Source of the DNA: Bacteriovoracaceae bacterium
Lineage (GTDB): Bacteria; Bdellovibrionota; Bacteriovoracia; Bacteriovoracales; Bacteriovoracaceae
Reading direction: 5' to 3'
DNA length: 64,000 nt
Assembly (NCBI GenBank): GCA_024711325.1
Contig: JANJTC010000005.1
Location: 496,001 to 560,000, forward strand
The position numbers and the translations under genes were made by a program. The notes beneath the pieces were generated by a model. That model ran no database searches and was not told where the DNA came from. It saw only the letters and a list, made by a program, of their open reading frames with translations. How positions within the stretch are numbered: the first letter of the stretch is position 1; each line of letters starts with the position of its first letter. Shown here one piece after another: positions 8,623 to 17,442 of the stretch.

Positions 8623-8969
8623 GCGGCTTTATTGCCAGAATTAGGTCTAATCCTGGATAAAAAGGCTTGCAGAGAATTGAACTCCGCAAGTAAAGCTCCG
8701 CTTTGGTAATCATTCTTATCATTCGCAAATTTTGTCTCATTTAACTTTATTTGCTCATTTGCTTCCATTATTGAGAAGTCAAAGTCGATGTCACACGTAT
8801 TTTCTTCCAAGTCATAAAAGATTTTTGATAATGAAAAAGCAGATTCAAAAAAAGATTCTGTAAAGTCAGTATACCCTTCAATGAAGGTCACTGTCTTATG
8901 ATGTGGACAGCTTTGCATAACTTCATCCTTTAAGCATTTAAAATCAAGGGAGGCGTTTTTTATTTTCAT
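8619..8969 (-). CDS. unknown small soluble protein
   Basis: The 116-residue product is not recognised. It has no signal peptide or membrane segment. It is acidic in the middle (YDLEENTCDIDFDF) and basic at the end, with three Cys and a CPHH pair near residue 21. The ribosome site is weak. It converges on prmC with a 4-base overlap and may lie downstream of the 50-codon frame at 9004-9156. The open frame and ordinary codon use support a real gene, but no homologue comes to mind. Confidence 0.6.
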   Translation of the reverse strand: MKIKNASLDFKCLKDEVMQSCPHHKTVTFIEGYTDFTESFFESAFSLSKIFYDLEENTCDIDFDFSIMEANEQIKLNETKFANDKNDYQSGALLAEFNSLQAFLSRIRPNSGNKAA

Positions 8970-9003
8970 AATTCGTCTTATCGGACACTACCTGTAAATC
9001 TTT

Positions 9004-9156
9004 TTAAAATAATCTCCATAGACGATTAAAGTTTTTTTGAAGGTTATACTCCCAAGTATTTTGTTTACCAGTAGAACTCATTTCCAAAAGATATCTTTCT
9101 CCTGTGGATAGATGCTTTTTATATTTTAAGATCAAATCTTCTAACGACTTATTCAT
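9004..9156 (-). CDS. possible small protein of 50 residues
   Basis: This frame lies in the otherwise gene-free stretch 8970-9341. It starts at ATG (9156-9154), preceded on the minus strand by AAAGGTGCCAGGTAAG. It encodes a Lys/Leu/Glu-rich peptide beginning MNKSLEDLILKYKKHL and ending NRLWRLF, with three Tyr and two Trp. The amphipathic composition and plausible ribosome site favour a real gene. No family is recognised. The rest of the stretch (9157-9300) shows nothing I can name. Confidence 0.4.
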   Translation of the reverse strand: MNKSLEDLILKYKKHLSTGERYLLEMSSTGKQNTWEYNLQKNFNRLWRLF

Positions 9157-9300
9157 CTTACCTGGCACCTTTTTGACATTCGCAGTTTCTCAAAACTCCT
9201 AATTATCAATATAGATGCCGGCCAGTTCTTCTATAAACCTTCGTATTTAAAGCTTCATTAACGCAAACAGGAAAAAGATTTACTACCTAAAGATTAAGAA

Positions 9301-9326
9301 GCCACTCCAATCGGAATTGGAGTGGC
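9301..9326 (-). terminator. hairpin downstream of the aldehyde dehydrogenase gene
   Basis: GCCACTCCAA and TTGGAGTGGC form a perfect 10-bp stem with a 6-base loop. On the minus strand it follows the aldehyde dehydrogenase stop and is trailed by TTCTTAATCTTT, a modest T-rich tail. Confidence 0.7.
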
Positions 9327-9341
9327 ACTTTAAAATAAGAC

Positions 9342-10862
9342 CTAAAAGAAGCCCATAGGATTCTGATCGTAACTGACCAATAAGTTTTTTGTCTGCTGGT
9401 AATGTGCAAGCATCATTGAATGATTCTCTCTTCCAATCCCTGATTCCTTATATCCACCGAAAGCAGAGTGAGCTGGATACAGATGATAACAATTAGTCCA
9501 AACGCGACCAGCATGAATATTGCGGCCAAAGCGATAGGCAGTAGATTGATCTCGCGTCCATATACCCGCGCCTAATCCATAAGGAGTGTCATTTGCGATC
9601 GCCAAGGCTTCAGCTTCGTCAGTGAATTTAGTCAAAGCGAGTACTGGCCCGAATATTTCTTCCTGGAAAATGCGCATCTTATTGTTGCCTTCAAAGACTG
9701 TTGGCTGGATATAGTAACCATTTTTAAGGTCTCCACTCATTTCGGCCGCGGCTCCGCCTGTCATAATTTTCGCTCCTTCTTGTTTTCCTAGTTCAAGGTA
9801 AGAAAGAATTTTATCGTATTGGGCCTTTGATGCTTGTGCGCCCATCATGGTTTCCGTATCGAGAGGATTTCCAAGTTTCACTTTTTGAACGCGTGCAATG
9901 GCATCTGGAATGAATTTATCAAAGATACTTTTGGCCACTAGGGAACGAGAGGGACAAGTACATACTTCTCCCTGGTTTAAGGCAAACATGGCAAAGCCTT
10001 CAAGTGTCTTTTGATAAAAAGCATCGTCCTTTGCTGCAATGTCTTCAAAAAAGATGTTAGGCGATTTTCCACCCAATTCAAGAGTCATAGGAATGATATT
10101 TTCAGCTGCATACTGCATGATGAGCTTGCCAGTGGTCGTTGAGCCTGTGAATGCTATCTTGGCAATTCGTTTATTAGCAGCAAGTGCCTTTCCAACTTCT
10201 GCTCCGTATCCATTGACGATATTCACTACTCCGGCCGGAAGTAGGTCTTTAATAAGATCAATCAGTACAAGAATACTGGCCGGAGTTTGTTCTGCTGGTT
10301 TGAGTACGACACAGTTACCGGCGGCAAGTGCGGGAGCAAGTTTCCAGGCCGCCATTAGAATAGGAAAGTTCCATGGAATAATCTGTCCAACGACACCTAG
10401 TGGCTCATGGAAATGGTATGCGACTGTGTTCTCATCGAGTTCAGAGATTCCGCCTTCTTGAGCACGGATACAGCCCGCGAAATAACGAAAGTGATCAATC
10501 GTGAGTGGAATGTCAGCTGCCAGAGTTTCTCGAATCGCCTTCCCGTTATCCCAGGTTTCGGCCACAGCAATCATCTCCAGATTGGCCTCAATTCGATCAG
10601 CGATTCTATTTAGAATATTTGCTCTTTCTGCCACAGAAGTCTTTCCCCATTTCGCTTTAGCATTATGAGCGGCATCCAGGGCGAGCTCTATATCTTCAGC
10701 TGATGAGCGGGGAACTTCACAAATCACTTCGCCATTAATCGGAGTAGTGTTTTGAAAGTATTGTCCATTTTTCGGAGCAACCCATTCTCCACCGATAAAG
10801 TTTTCGTAGCGCGATTTGAAATTAACTTTCGCTCCCGTGCTATTTGGTTTTGCATAGATCAT
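9342..10862 (-). CDS. NAD-dependent aldehyde dehydrogenase (AldB/ExaC type)
   Basis: This enzyme oxidises an aldehyde, probably acetaldehyde or another short-chain one, to the acid. GQIIPWNFP and FTGSTTTGK form the NAD site, LELGGKS holds the general-base Glu, and GEVCTCPSR holds the nucleophilic Cys. The end ([29 protein letters not shown]) is typical of the 506-residue AldB/ExaC class. I placed the start at 10862, because CAGGAGAATTGAT precedes that ATG; an ATG at 10889 would only add nine atypical residues. It appears monocistronic, with a hairpin after it and inverted repeats before it. Confidence 0.93.
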   Translation of the reverse strand: MIYAKPNSTGAKVNFKSRYENFIGGEWVAPKNGQYFQNTTPINGEVICEVPRSSAEDIELALDAAHNAKAKWGKTSVAERANILNRIADRIEANLEMIAVAETWDNGKAIRETLAADIPLTIDHFRYFAGCIRAQEGGISELDENTVAYHFHEPLGVVGQIIPWNFPILMAAWKLAPALAAGNCVVLKPAEQTPASILVLIDLIKDLLPAGVVNIVNGYGAEVGKALAANKRIAKIAFTGSTTTGKLIMQYAAENIIPMTLELGGKSPNIFFEDIAAKDDAFYQKTLEGFAMFALNQGEVCTCPSRSLVAKSIFDKFIPDAIARVQKVKLGNPLDTETMMGAQASKAQYDKILSYLELGKQEGAKIMTGGAAAEMSGDLKNGYYIQPTVFEGNNKMRIFQEEIFGPVLALTKFTDEAEALAIANDTPYGLGAGIWTRDQSTAYRFGRNIHAGRVWTNCYHLYPAHSAFGGYKESGIGRENHSMMLAHYQQTKNLLVSYDQNPMGFF

Positions 10863-10892
10863 ATCAATTCTCCTGAATTTTGAGAGCATGTG

Positions 10893-10988
10893 AAAGAATC
10901 ACTCTCTTTGGTGGGTATCGTGTAAAATTATTTCTAGATTTATTAGATAATTGATTCTGATTTTAAAGAATGACCCAAGTCACTCTTT
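10893..10988 (-). promoter_or_regulatory. two related inverted repeats upstream of the aldehyde dehydrogenase gene
   Basis: The distal site at 10965-10988 reads AAAGA-N-TGAC-CCAA-GTCA-N-TCTTT, an almost perfect 24-base inverted repeat. A proximal site at 10893-10909 reads AAAGA-N7-TCTTT and shares the AAAGAAT and CACTCT flanks. Paired, related sites at this distance from the start (10862) suggest binding by a dimeric regulator. No regulator gene is adjacent, and I could not find a clear sigma54 box. Confidence 0.45.
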
Positions 10989-11050
10989 TAGAATATTAGG
11001 CCAATGAACTGAGATAGTTTGTGAGCTAAATTGTCAGGAAGATTAAAGAA

Positions 11051-11076
11051 TGAAGTCCCGTTTAAAAGGGACTTCA
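11051..11076 (-). terminator. hairpin terminator after the duplicated-module secreted gene
   Basis: TGAAGTCCC and GGGACTTCA form a perfect 9-bp stem around an 8-base loop, just beyond the stop at 11084. On the minus strand it is followed by TTCTTTAATCTTCC. Confidence 0.75.
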
Positions 11077-11083
11077 TGGGCAT

Positions 11084-11737
11084 CTATTGGAAATTTATAA
11101 TGTCTAATCGAGGGAAATGAACTTTAAAGAGGATGAGTTCAATAATATCAGAAATAGTTATATGTTTACCCGAGTATTTCAAGTCAACTTCTTGGTTTTG
11201 AAATTTACCGAGAATTTGAAAGCTTTCATTACCGGTTTTTATGATCTGAAGATTTGTCCAGTATCCGTTAGTGTATCCTTTGAAAATAAAGCCTCCTTCT
11301 CTTTTGACAATATAAAGGTCGTAAAGATGATTGAGAAGAAATCCTGTGATGTGGTGTTCTTCTTCTGATTTCTCAATACGAAGGGAGGCGCTATAGTTTA
11401 AATAGCGACCATCAATAAAGCTAACATAAGTATTCAAAGAAAATTTAACATTAGTTTTGGATGACTCATCAATTAGCTCAGTAACCTCTGTATTAGGTTG
11501 AAGGTTCATATTAATTTTAGAACTATCAAGCGTACCTCTAATGGCATAAACAGTTTCTTCATTGACTATAGAATAGTCGTACTCGCGTCCTAAAAAGAAT
11601 CCCTCGAGCTGGATACCACCTTGTGTCTGATTAATCTTCAATGTGTTGGGAAGACGGCCATAACTGCCACTGAGGATCTCATTAGCATAAACGTGGCCAA
11701 GATTGAGCAGTAAAAAACTTAATAGAATTTTAAACAT
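11084..11737 (-). CDS. secreted protein with two related beta-rich modules
   Basis: The 217 residues begin with a signal peptide ending near HVYA-NE, so the protein is exported. The mature part seems to contain an internal duplication. The segment around residues 38-70 (GIQLEGFFLGREYDYSIV) matches that around 128-160 (HHITGFLLNHLYDLYIV) in spacing and in the GF-x-L...YD-x-x-IV pattern. Both are predicted beta-strand-rich. Function is unknown. It is the last of four leftward genes running from the TonB receptor and is closed by a clear terminator, so a role alongside that receptor is possible but unproven. Confidence 0.7.
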   Translation of the reverse strand: MFKILLSFLLLNLGHVYANEILSGSYGRLPNTLKINQTQGGIQLEGFFLGREYDYSIVNEETVYAIRGTLDSSKINMNLQPNTEVTELIDESSKTNVKFSLNTYVSFIDGRYLNYSASLRIEKSEEEHHITGFLLNHLYDLYIVKREGGFIFKGYTNGYWTNLQIIKTGNESFQILGKFQNQEVDLKYSGKHITISDIIELILFKVHFPRLDIINFQ

Positions 11738-11755
11738 AAGTTGTTCCTTTTTGAT

Positions 11756-12199
11756 TTATAGTACCGAGTTCTCTACCCAAGGCGCACCTTCGCTCATGCA
11801 TTTAAGGTAGGCAGGATTAATGGCCACATTTCGTTTCTGGCCATCGAACCATCGCACTTCAACAAGATGTCGATTCTCATCGGCGGTTTCAATTATGGCA
11901 TAATCCCCATACATGATATCGCGATCAGTTTTTAAATTATCAAACATCATTGCATCGAGAAGTAATTCGGAGCTGTCATTTGTTTGATTTGTAAGAATCG
12001 GACCTGAGATATCAAAAACTACTGTCCCTTGGTCAAGTCCTGACTTAATAGTATCCTTTACAAATTTTGCAGCTGAATCAAATTGACTAGCGGGAATAAC
12101 ATTCCAACCGAGGGCTTCATATTGGGTCTGATATTTACATGCATGGGCAGTGCTTACATAAGCGAGTATAAGAAATAAGAACGTAGTTGTAGTTTTCAA
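11756..12199 (-). CDS. small secreted protein of unknown function
   Basis: The start is placed at TTG 12199, because GGAGG lies 8 bases before it and the product then begins MKTTTTFLFLILAYVSTAHA, a textbook signal peptide. An ATG at 12214 overlaps that GGAGG and is less likely. The mature protein has two Cys (one right after the signal, one near the C-terminus) that may form a disulfide. A beta-rich stretch DYAIIETADENRHLVEVRWFD is visible. I do not recognise a family. It lies between the thioredoxin-like gene and the duplicated-module gene, 19 bases before the latter. Confidence 0.65.
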   Translation of the reverse strand: MKTTTTFLFLILAYVSTAHACKYQTQYEALGWNVIPASQFDSAAKFVKDTIKSGLDQGTVVFDISGPILTNQTNDSSELLLDAMMFDNLKTDRDIMYGDYAIIETADENRHLVEVRWFDGQKRNVAINPAYLKCMSEGAPWVENSVL

Positions 12200-12294
12200 C
12201 AAGAGAACCTCCATTTTTAGATTTGATCAATTAATTCCTGTTTTATATTTTCATAAATTCTAATAAATGTAAGCCTTTTCAAAGATGAGCATCA

Positions 12295-12723
12295 TCATGT
12301 TTTGAATTGGGCCATTTCTGAGAGCATCATTCCCTTTAAAACTTTGCACTCCTTAAAACCTTTGAAATGTTTTATACCATTTGCTGTCCGTACAAAACCC
12401 ATCGGGTAGACCGGGTCATTATTGAACTGCTCCAATGATTTTCTTGTTGTTAAGAATATTGCTAGTCCTGAAGGGATTTTGAGTTTAGGCAAGTCTCGTT
12501 CGTCGCTCTTGTCTAATAGGATGTAGACGTCATTTTTATCAAGACATTTAAGATCTTTTAATTGGATCTTGCAATAACTGCACTGCGGAGTGATTAAAAG
12601 GACAATTTTATTTGAGGGTATTTCTAGATCTTTAAATGATTTTTTATCAATTCGCAGATGAGGCCCCAGATTCAGGGCCTCGGCGTAAGCGAAATTTATG
12701 AGTAATAAGATGCTAAAAAACAC
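12295..12723 (-). CDS. exported thioredoxin-like protein with CSYC motif
   Basis: A short signal peptide (about 1-14, ending AYA) is followed by a thioredoxin-like core. The strand KIVLLITPQ leads into the CxxC motif CSYC (Cys48, Cys51), then helix and strand segments, and a possible cis-Pro region near NDPVYPMGF. At 142 residues it is small for the fold. The start lies inside the TonB receptor gene (11-base overlap), so the two are translationally coupled. The receptor plug carries its own CxxC, making it a possible redox client; that link is inferred. Confidence 0.65.
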   Translation of the reverse strand: MFFSILLLINFAYAEALNLGPHLRIDKKSFKDLEIPSNKIVLLITPQCSYCKIQLKDLKCLDKNDVYILLDKSDERDLPKLKIPSGLAIFLTTRKSLEQFNNDPVYPMGFVRTANGIKHFKGFKECKVLKGMMLSEMAQFKT

Positions 12724-14800
12724 TCTTTAACCCTGCATAAAGCTGCCGGCCCTGAAGCGGTCCCCATGTATGGGCAACATCAAAGTCCCCATTGCTATTA
12801 AAATATAGCGGGGATTCTGTTTGGGTATAATCGAAAAGGTTTTTTGCTCCAAAATAGAGGTTAGTCTGCTTGTTCAGTTCGTAGGAGACATTAACATCGA
12901 CGGTAAAAAATTGAGGGGAGTATCTATCTTTCTTGGAACCGGGATTAGTTCCATCAAAAGTGTTATAATGATCTTCATAACCATAATCATGTAAATCTCG
13001 TGTGCCTGTCCAGGTCAGAGTTGAATTCACATCCCAGGCCCCCTTGTCCCAATCCATAAGTAAACTTACTCTTTCTTCCACAGCTGCTGTAATGAGAAGC
13101 TTTTTATAGCGGTTTTGGTAAAAGTATTTTTCTGCCACGATTCCAAGTTTAAGTTCTGGGGTTACTTTATAACCGAATGAGGCATCCACATTGGCCACTT
13201 CCACGTCTTTATCATCCAGATTTATTAGAACTGGTGTAGTACCGGTGTTATCAACGAATGCTATGTCTTTAACTTTTGTCCATGCACCACTTAAGGTTGC
13301 CGTACTCTTTTCACCGTTTCTATTGAGTGAATAGGTAAAAGAATCACTCGTTTCTAAGTTTTCGATATTCATATCGAAACCATCATCTAAGAGACCATGC
13401 TCTGATTCAAAAAAAGTAAGTGGTGAACGATATCCTTTCCCATAAGCAAAACGTGAATCAAGACCCGGATTATGTCTCCAGAGAATATGAATTCTTGGAG
13501 CTATTATCACATCATCAATTTCATCTTTTTTGACGTTCTTATCAGTAAAATCCGTGACAATTTTATTCAATCTGAGTGCAGACGAAATTTCCAGGTTATC
13601 GTTTGGAACCCAAATGTCCTGAATGTACATCCCTGGGGCGTGATAATCAAAACTGTCTGAGTCCCGTCCCTGGAGTTCAAAAAAAGTATGCGACTTTGAT
13701 CTTAGTGTTTCTTTTTTATAATCCAGACCAAGTGTCAAAAGATTGCTTTCATTGGTGTTAATGTTAGTTTTTACATCATAGAATATTGCCTCATTGGTAT
13801 TCTTATAATCAGCACCTTCATACCAACTATCCTGTTTTCCCAATGCATATGAAATTGTCGCTCCCAGATTGAGCATGCTATTAGTGGCATGAGTTAGTTT
13901 TAGAGTTCCTTCATTCCTGTCAACATCTATGATCTCCGCTGTAGAACCAGGCGCTCCAATGAATTTCTTTCTGACGTCTCCGTTGTTGAAAGAATTAAAA
14001 TCAATGGCAGGAGTGGGTTGATTTATCGTCTCAAAGGTCCCATGATTCATTGGCCCTCCGAAAATGTGTGCCCTAAGGGCATTAATTCTGATATCCATAT
14101 TCAGTTTTTCATTAAGATCTTGAGAATATTTCACCATCAGTGAACGAGTGTCTCTCACTGGAATTTCATTGATTCCATTATTATCCTTGTCCCACTGCCC
14201 TTGATTTGAATATTGTCCTGCCAGAGTTGTTCTTCTTTTTCCGTTATCTCCAACGGCCGTTGTGACGACTGTTAGATTTTTATAGTCATTGTTTCCACCT
14301 GAAACATCGATAATGGTTTTATTTTCCTTGGCCTTTAGAGTCACGACATTGATAACACCACCAATGGCTTCCGGTGCAGATAGAGAAGCTCCGGGGCCAC
14401 GGGAGACTTCAAGTGAGGCGATTCCTAGTGTTCCAAGCGACTCGAACCCATAATAACTTGAAACAGTTGAATGAAGGGGAACCTCATCCACTAGAACTGT
14501 GGTGTATTCACCTCTCAAACCATTGATTTGAACCCTCTTTATGCCACAAATTGAACATCCATTAAGAACCTGAAGACCTGGTTCCTGTTCTATTGCCTGA
14601 ACAAGATTTTGTGCATTTTTCTTTTGAATTTTTTCAGCGGTGATGACTTCCGTTTTCACAATTGAATCTTTTAGCTGCCCTGTTTTTTTCAGGCTTTCGT
14701 TGATATCGCTTACTTCAACGGCTTCAAGTTCTTCGGGACTGGTATGCCCTCGAGGTATAGTAAAAAGAATGAATAAGATTAAAAGGAGTGATATCTTCAT
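12713..14800 (-). CDS. TonB-dependent outer-membrane receptor with CxxC in its plug
   Basis: A signal peptide (1-20) is followed by a plug domain of about 45-160, including VQAIEQEPGLQVL, RVQINGLRGEYTTVLVDEV and EVSRGPGASLSAPEAIGGVINV. A 22-strand-type barrel ends in an aromatic-rich QGRQLYAGLKSVF tail. These receptors import metal chelates, cobalamin or other rare solutes using TonB energy. The plug has NGCSICG (Cys82, Cys85), seen in a subset of such receptors, which might bind metal or form a disulfide. The substrate cannot be read from the sequence. Downstream are the thioredoxin-like gene and two secreted proteins; murA is divergent. Confidence 0.9.
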   Translation of the reverse strand: MKISLLLILFILFTIPRGHTSPEELEAVEVSDINESLKKTGQLKDSIVKTEVITAEKIQKKNAQNLVQAIEQEPGLQVLNGCSICGIKRVQINGLRGEYTTVLVDEVPLHSTVSSYYGFESLGTLGIASLEVSRGPGASLSAPEAIGGVINVVTLKAKENKTIIDVSGGNNDYKNLTVVTTAVGDNGKRRTTLAGQYSNQGQWDKDNNGINEIPVRDTRSLMVKYSQDLNEKLNMDIRINALRAHIFGGPMNHGTFETINQPTPAIDFNSFNNGDVRKKFIGAPGSTAEIIDVDRNEGTLKLTHATNSMLNLGATISYALGKQDSWYEGADYKNTNEAIFYDVKTNINTNESNLLTLGLDYKKETLRSKSHTFFELQGRDSDSFDYHAPGMYIQDIWVPNDNLEISSALRLNKIVTDFTDKNVKKDEIDDVIIAPRIHILWRHNPGLDSRFAYGKGYRSPLTFFESEHGLLDDGFDMNIENLETSDSFTYSLNRNGEKSTATLSGAWTKVKDIAFVDNTGTTPVLINLDDKDVEVANVDASFGYKVTPELKLGIVAEKYFYQNRYKKLLITAAVEERVSLLMDWDKGAWDVNSTLTWTGTRDLHDYGYEDHYNTFDGTNPGSKKDRYSPQFFTVDVNVSYELNKQTNLYFGAKNLFDYTQTESPLYFNSNGDFDVAHTWGPLQGRQLYAGLKSVF

Positions 14801-14843
14801 TGGTTTAGCATCCTCAAGGGTTTGAATTTACTGTATGTTTTAG

Positions 14844-14870
14844 TTGACTTACAATTGTTTGGCATACAAT
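14844..14870 (+). promoter_or_regulatory. possible promoter with internal palindrome before murA
   Basis: TTGACT (14844-14849) and TACAAT (14865-14870) lie 15 bases apart, shorter than usual. The palindrome ACAATTGT (14851-14858) and an ATTGT/ACAAT inverted repeat (14854-14870) fall inside and could be an operator. The same interval must hold the promoter of the divergent TonB receptor. Confidence 0.35.
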
Positions 14871-14927
14871 ACATTTTTTGAGATGATTTTGTAAATTACC
14901 TTTGCTCAACTTTTCAAGGAAGCCTGG

Positions 14928-16268
14928 ATGAGCATCAATCAAAGGAGACTTTTTAAAGAAGAATTCCTACAATCAGCTCAAAAACACTTTTCTGGATGGT
15001 TTATGGATAAGCTTATTGTCGAAGGTCCCTGCACACTTAAGGGATCAGTACAAATATCATCAGCAAAAAACGCCACACTTCCTATTTTGGTGGCGACTTT
15101 ATTATGTCCATACCCTGTGACTTTCGATTCCATCCCCGAACTTATGGATGTGGGGACCATTCTGAAGCTATTGCAAAGTATGGGAGTGAAGGTCACTAAA
15201 AAGGGAAGTCAGACAATTGTCGATGCTTCTCATTTAGATAATCAACACGCTGATTACGCCTTAGTTAAAACTATGCGAGCTTCAGTTTTGGTTTTAGGAC
15301 CTCTTCTTGCTCGTTATGGAGTGGCCTCAGTTTCTCTTCCTGGAGGGTGCGCTATTGGTGCTCGACCGGTTGATATTCATCTTATGGGAATGGAGAAATT
15401 GGGGGCTGAAATTGAAATTGAAAACGGTTACATCAAGGCCCATTGTAAAAAATTAAAAGGGGCAACCATTACTCTTCCATTTCCGAGTGTCGGTGCCACT
15501 GAGAATCTCATCATGGCCGCCGTTTTAGCGGAAGGAACTACTATAATTGAGAATGCTGCTATGGAGCCTGAGATTGATGATCTGGCAGATTTTCTTATTG
15601 CTCAAGGTGTGAAGATCGAAGGAGCTGGGACATCTCACATTACTGTTCACGGAATGGATATTAAGCAGCTTAAAAGCCCTGCTAAACCATATCGGGTGAT
15701 TGGAGATCGTATTGAAGCTGCCACGTTTATCATTGCGGCCATCATGAGTAAGGGGGAAGTGAGAGTAGAAGGATTTAATCCTAAACATCTGACTTATGTG
15801 CTTGAGACTTTGATCAAGATGGGAGCAAGTCTGGAAGTGGGAGAGGATTTTGTTTTAGTTAAAAAATCCCAGCGCCTTAAAGGTGCCATCATTGAAACAG
15901 CTCCTTATCCTGGATTTCCAACTGATGTTCAGGCCCAGATGATGGCCCTTATGAGTGTGGTTGAAGGTAACTCGGTTGTGACTGAAACAATTTTTGAAAA
16001 CCGTTTTATGCACGTGCCTGAAATGGGACGAATGGGGTCAAAAGTAACGCTGAAAGGAAATTCAGCTTTAATTGAAGGTGTTGAAGATTTAAGTGGTGCA
16101 CCTGTTATGTGTACTGATTTAAGAGCGTCTGCTGCCTTGATCCTTTGTGCTCTTATTGCCAGCGGAGAAAGTGAAATTCAGCGTGTCTATCATCTTGACC
16201 GAGGCTATGAGAAAATTGATGAGAAGCTCACTAAGCTAGGTGCAAAAATTAAAAGAGTGAAGGGTTAA
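14928..16268 (+). CDS. murA: UDP-N-acetylglucosamine 1-carboxyvinyltransferase MurA
   Basis: First committed step of peptidoglycan synthesis: enolpyruvyl transfer from PEP to UDP-GlcNAc. The conserved KN pair is Lys47-Asn48, and the catalytic loop PGGCAIGARPVDIHL keeps the Cys (Cys141) that fosfomycin alkylates. DRIEAATF and GYEKIDEKL complete the fold. The usual N-terminus (MDKLIVEGPCTLKG) begins at residue 26, ATG 15003, with no good ribosome site. ATG 14928 has AAGGA seven bases upstream, so a 25-residue N-terminal extension is likely. A HIT gene follows after one base. Confidence 0.96.
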   Translation: MSINQRRLFKEEFLQSAQKHFSGWFMDKLIVEGPCTLKGSVQISSAKNATLPILVATLLCPYPVTFDSIPELMDVGTILKLLQSMGVKVTKKGSQTIVDASHLDNQHADYALVKTMRASVLVLGPLLARYGVASVSLPGGCAIGARPVDIHLMGMEKLGAEIEIENGYIKAHCKKLKGATITLPFPSVGATENLIMAAVLAEGTTIIENAAMEPEIDDLADFLIAQGVKIEGAGTSHITVHGMDIKQLKSPAKPYRVIGDRIEAATFIIAAIMSKGEVRVEGFNPKHLTYVLETLIKMGASLEVGEDFVLVKKSQRLKGAIIETAPYPGFPTDVQAQMMALMSVVEGNSVVTETIFENRFMHVPEMGRMGSKVTLKGNSALIEGVEDLSGAPVMCTDLRASAALILCALIASGESEIQRVYHLDRGYEKIDEKLTKLGAKIKRVKG

Positions 16269-16269
16269 T

Positions 16270-16614
16270 ATGAGTGACTGCATTTTTTGTAAAATCATTG
16301 AAGGTAAAATTCCTTCAACTCAAATATTTGAAAATGCGAATGTGATCGGGTTTAAGGATCTGCGGCCTCAGGCCGCAGTTCATCAGCTCTTCATCCATAA
16401 AAGACATTCAAATGATGTTAATGAACTCTCTAAAAATGATCCTACTCAGTTGGCGGATCTATTTGAGGCAATGAGACTTTATTCTGAAGAAGAAGGTTTA
16501 ACCAAAGATGGCTTCAGGATTGTTACGAATCTGGGACCGAATGCAGGACAGACGGTTTTCCATACTCATTTTCACCTGCTGGCAGGTGAGCCTCTAGGCC
16601 ATTTTGGTTCTTAG
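16270..16614 (+). CDS. HIT family nucleotide-binding protein (HinT-like)
   Basis: A 114-residue histidine triad protein. CIFCKIIEGKIPS at the N-terminus and HTHFHLLAG (His98, His100, His102) at the C-terminus are the hallmark of HinT-type purine nucleoside phosphoramidases, soluble cytoplasmic dimers. It keeps two N-terminal Cys (C4, C7) that often bind Zn in this branch. It lies one base after the murA stop and must be co-transcribed with it. It overlaps the opposing gene by 4 bases. Confidence 0.95.
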   Translation: MSDCIFCKIIEGKIPSTQIFENANVIGFKDLRPQAAVHQLFIHKRHSNDVNELSKNDPTQLADLFEAMRLYSEEEGLTKDGFRIVTNLGPNAGQTVFHTHFHLLAGEPLGHFGS

Positions 16615-17381
16615 TTCTGTAGTCCATTGAAAAGACCGGCCAGCAACGTTCTTTGTAATTGATTAAGCTGAGCGGTTCTTGCCATAAAGATAATCGGACT
16701 TCTTTCAATCTGTGTCGTTGCTACAAACTGACCTTTAACTGAATTGAATTCTGTGACTTCGAAAACATCATGAAATTTTTCAAGGTAGTTCTGCATAAGT
16801 TCTTTTTCCTTTGCGGAACCTTGTTGGAAATTGGCCTTTTTAGAACCTGAAAGAAGAGCTTGAGTTAATTTAGGTCTTTCTTTCTTTTCGTTATTTTCAT
16901 CTTTTTCTTCTGTCGCAATGATGTCATTGAAAAGAATCGTGAGATCAGTGGCACCAATATTTCGTTTCATCCAGTACCAGAGTTCTTCAAAAAAACTTAA
17001 GCGATCTTTTTTCCAGAGATCTCGGAAATGATTGGTGAGTTTATAAAGATTCTCAATCGAATTGAAGTTTTGATGCATTGTCCAGCGATTTGAAATTTTA
17101 AGATAAAGATCTTTGCATTGTTGGGCCGGCATGGTTTCAAAGGATGACAGGGAGATATTCTCGTCCTGAGCATCCAGAATAGGGTAGTGGGCCTTTTCTT
17201 TTTCCAGTATACCGACCAGGGAGCTGAAATGTTCATTATCATGAATGAAAAGTGCCTGGAGGTTTTGATCCGGCAAATCTGTCACATCAATAATCTTGGA
17301 TTCCAATGAATTTTGCTGCCAATCAAGCTCCTTTATAAGCACCTGACTAGAAGAACGGACAAAACCGAGTGAAATAATCAT
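16611..17381 (-). CDS. unknown cytoplasmic protein
   Basis: The product (256 residues from the ATG at 17381) is not recognised. I preferred this start over ATG 17408 because AAAGGAAGG lies 7 bases before it. There is no signal peptide. The N-terminal third alternates beta and helix (VLIKELDWQQNSLESKIIDV, LQALFIHDNEHF) in a way that could be a small Rossmann-like or receiver-like fold. The middle is helical and aromatic (FFEELWYWMKRNIG), and a charged linker (EEKDENNEKKERP) divides it from the C-terminal domain. It is transcribed divergently from the exported protein at 17443. Confidence 0.65.
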   Translation of the reverse strand: MIISLGFVRSSSQVLIKELDWQQNSLESKIIDVTDLPDQNLQALFIHDNEHFSSLVGILEKEKAHYPILDAQDENISLSSFETMPAQQCKDLYLKISNRWTMHQNFNSIENLYKLTNHFRDLWKKDRLSFFEELWYWMKRNIGATDLTILFNDIIATEEKDENNEKKERPKLTQALLSGSKKANFQQGSAKEKELMQNYLEKFHDVFEVTEFNSVKGQFVATTQIERSPIIFMARTAQLNQLQRTLLAGLFNGLQN

Positions 17382-17442
17382 GCAAAAACCTTCCTTTGAA
17401 CAATGCATTCTAACAAACGCTACTTTAAGTTACAATGGACTC

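Noticed and set aside
10039..10461. A 140-codon open frame opposite the aldehyde dehydrogenase gene
   Set aside because: Lies wholly within a well-recognised enzyme on the other strand with no recognisable protein features.
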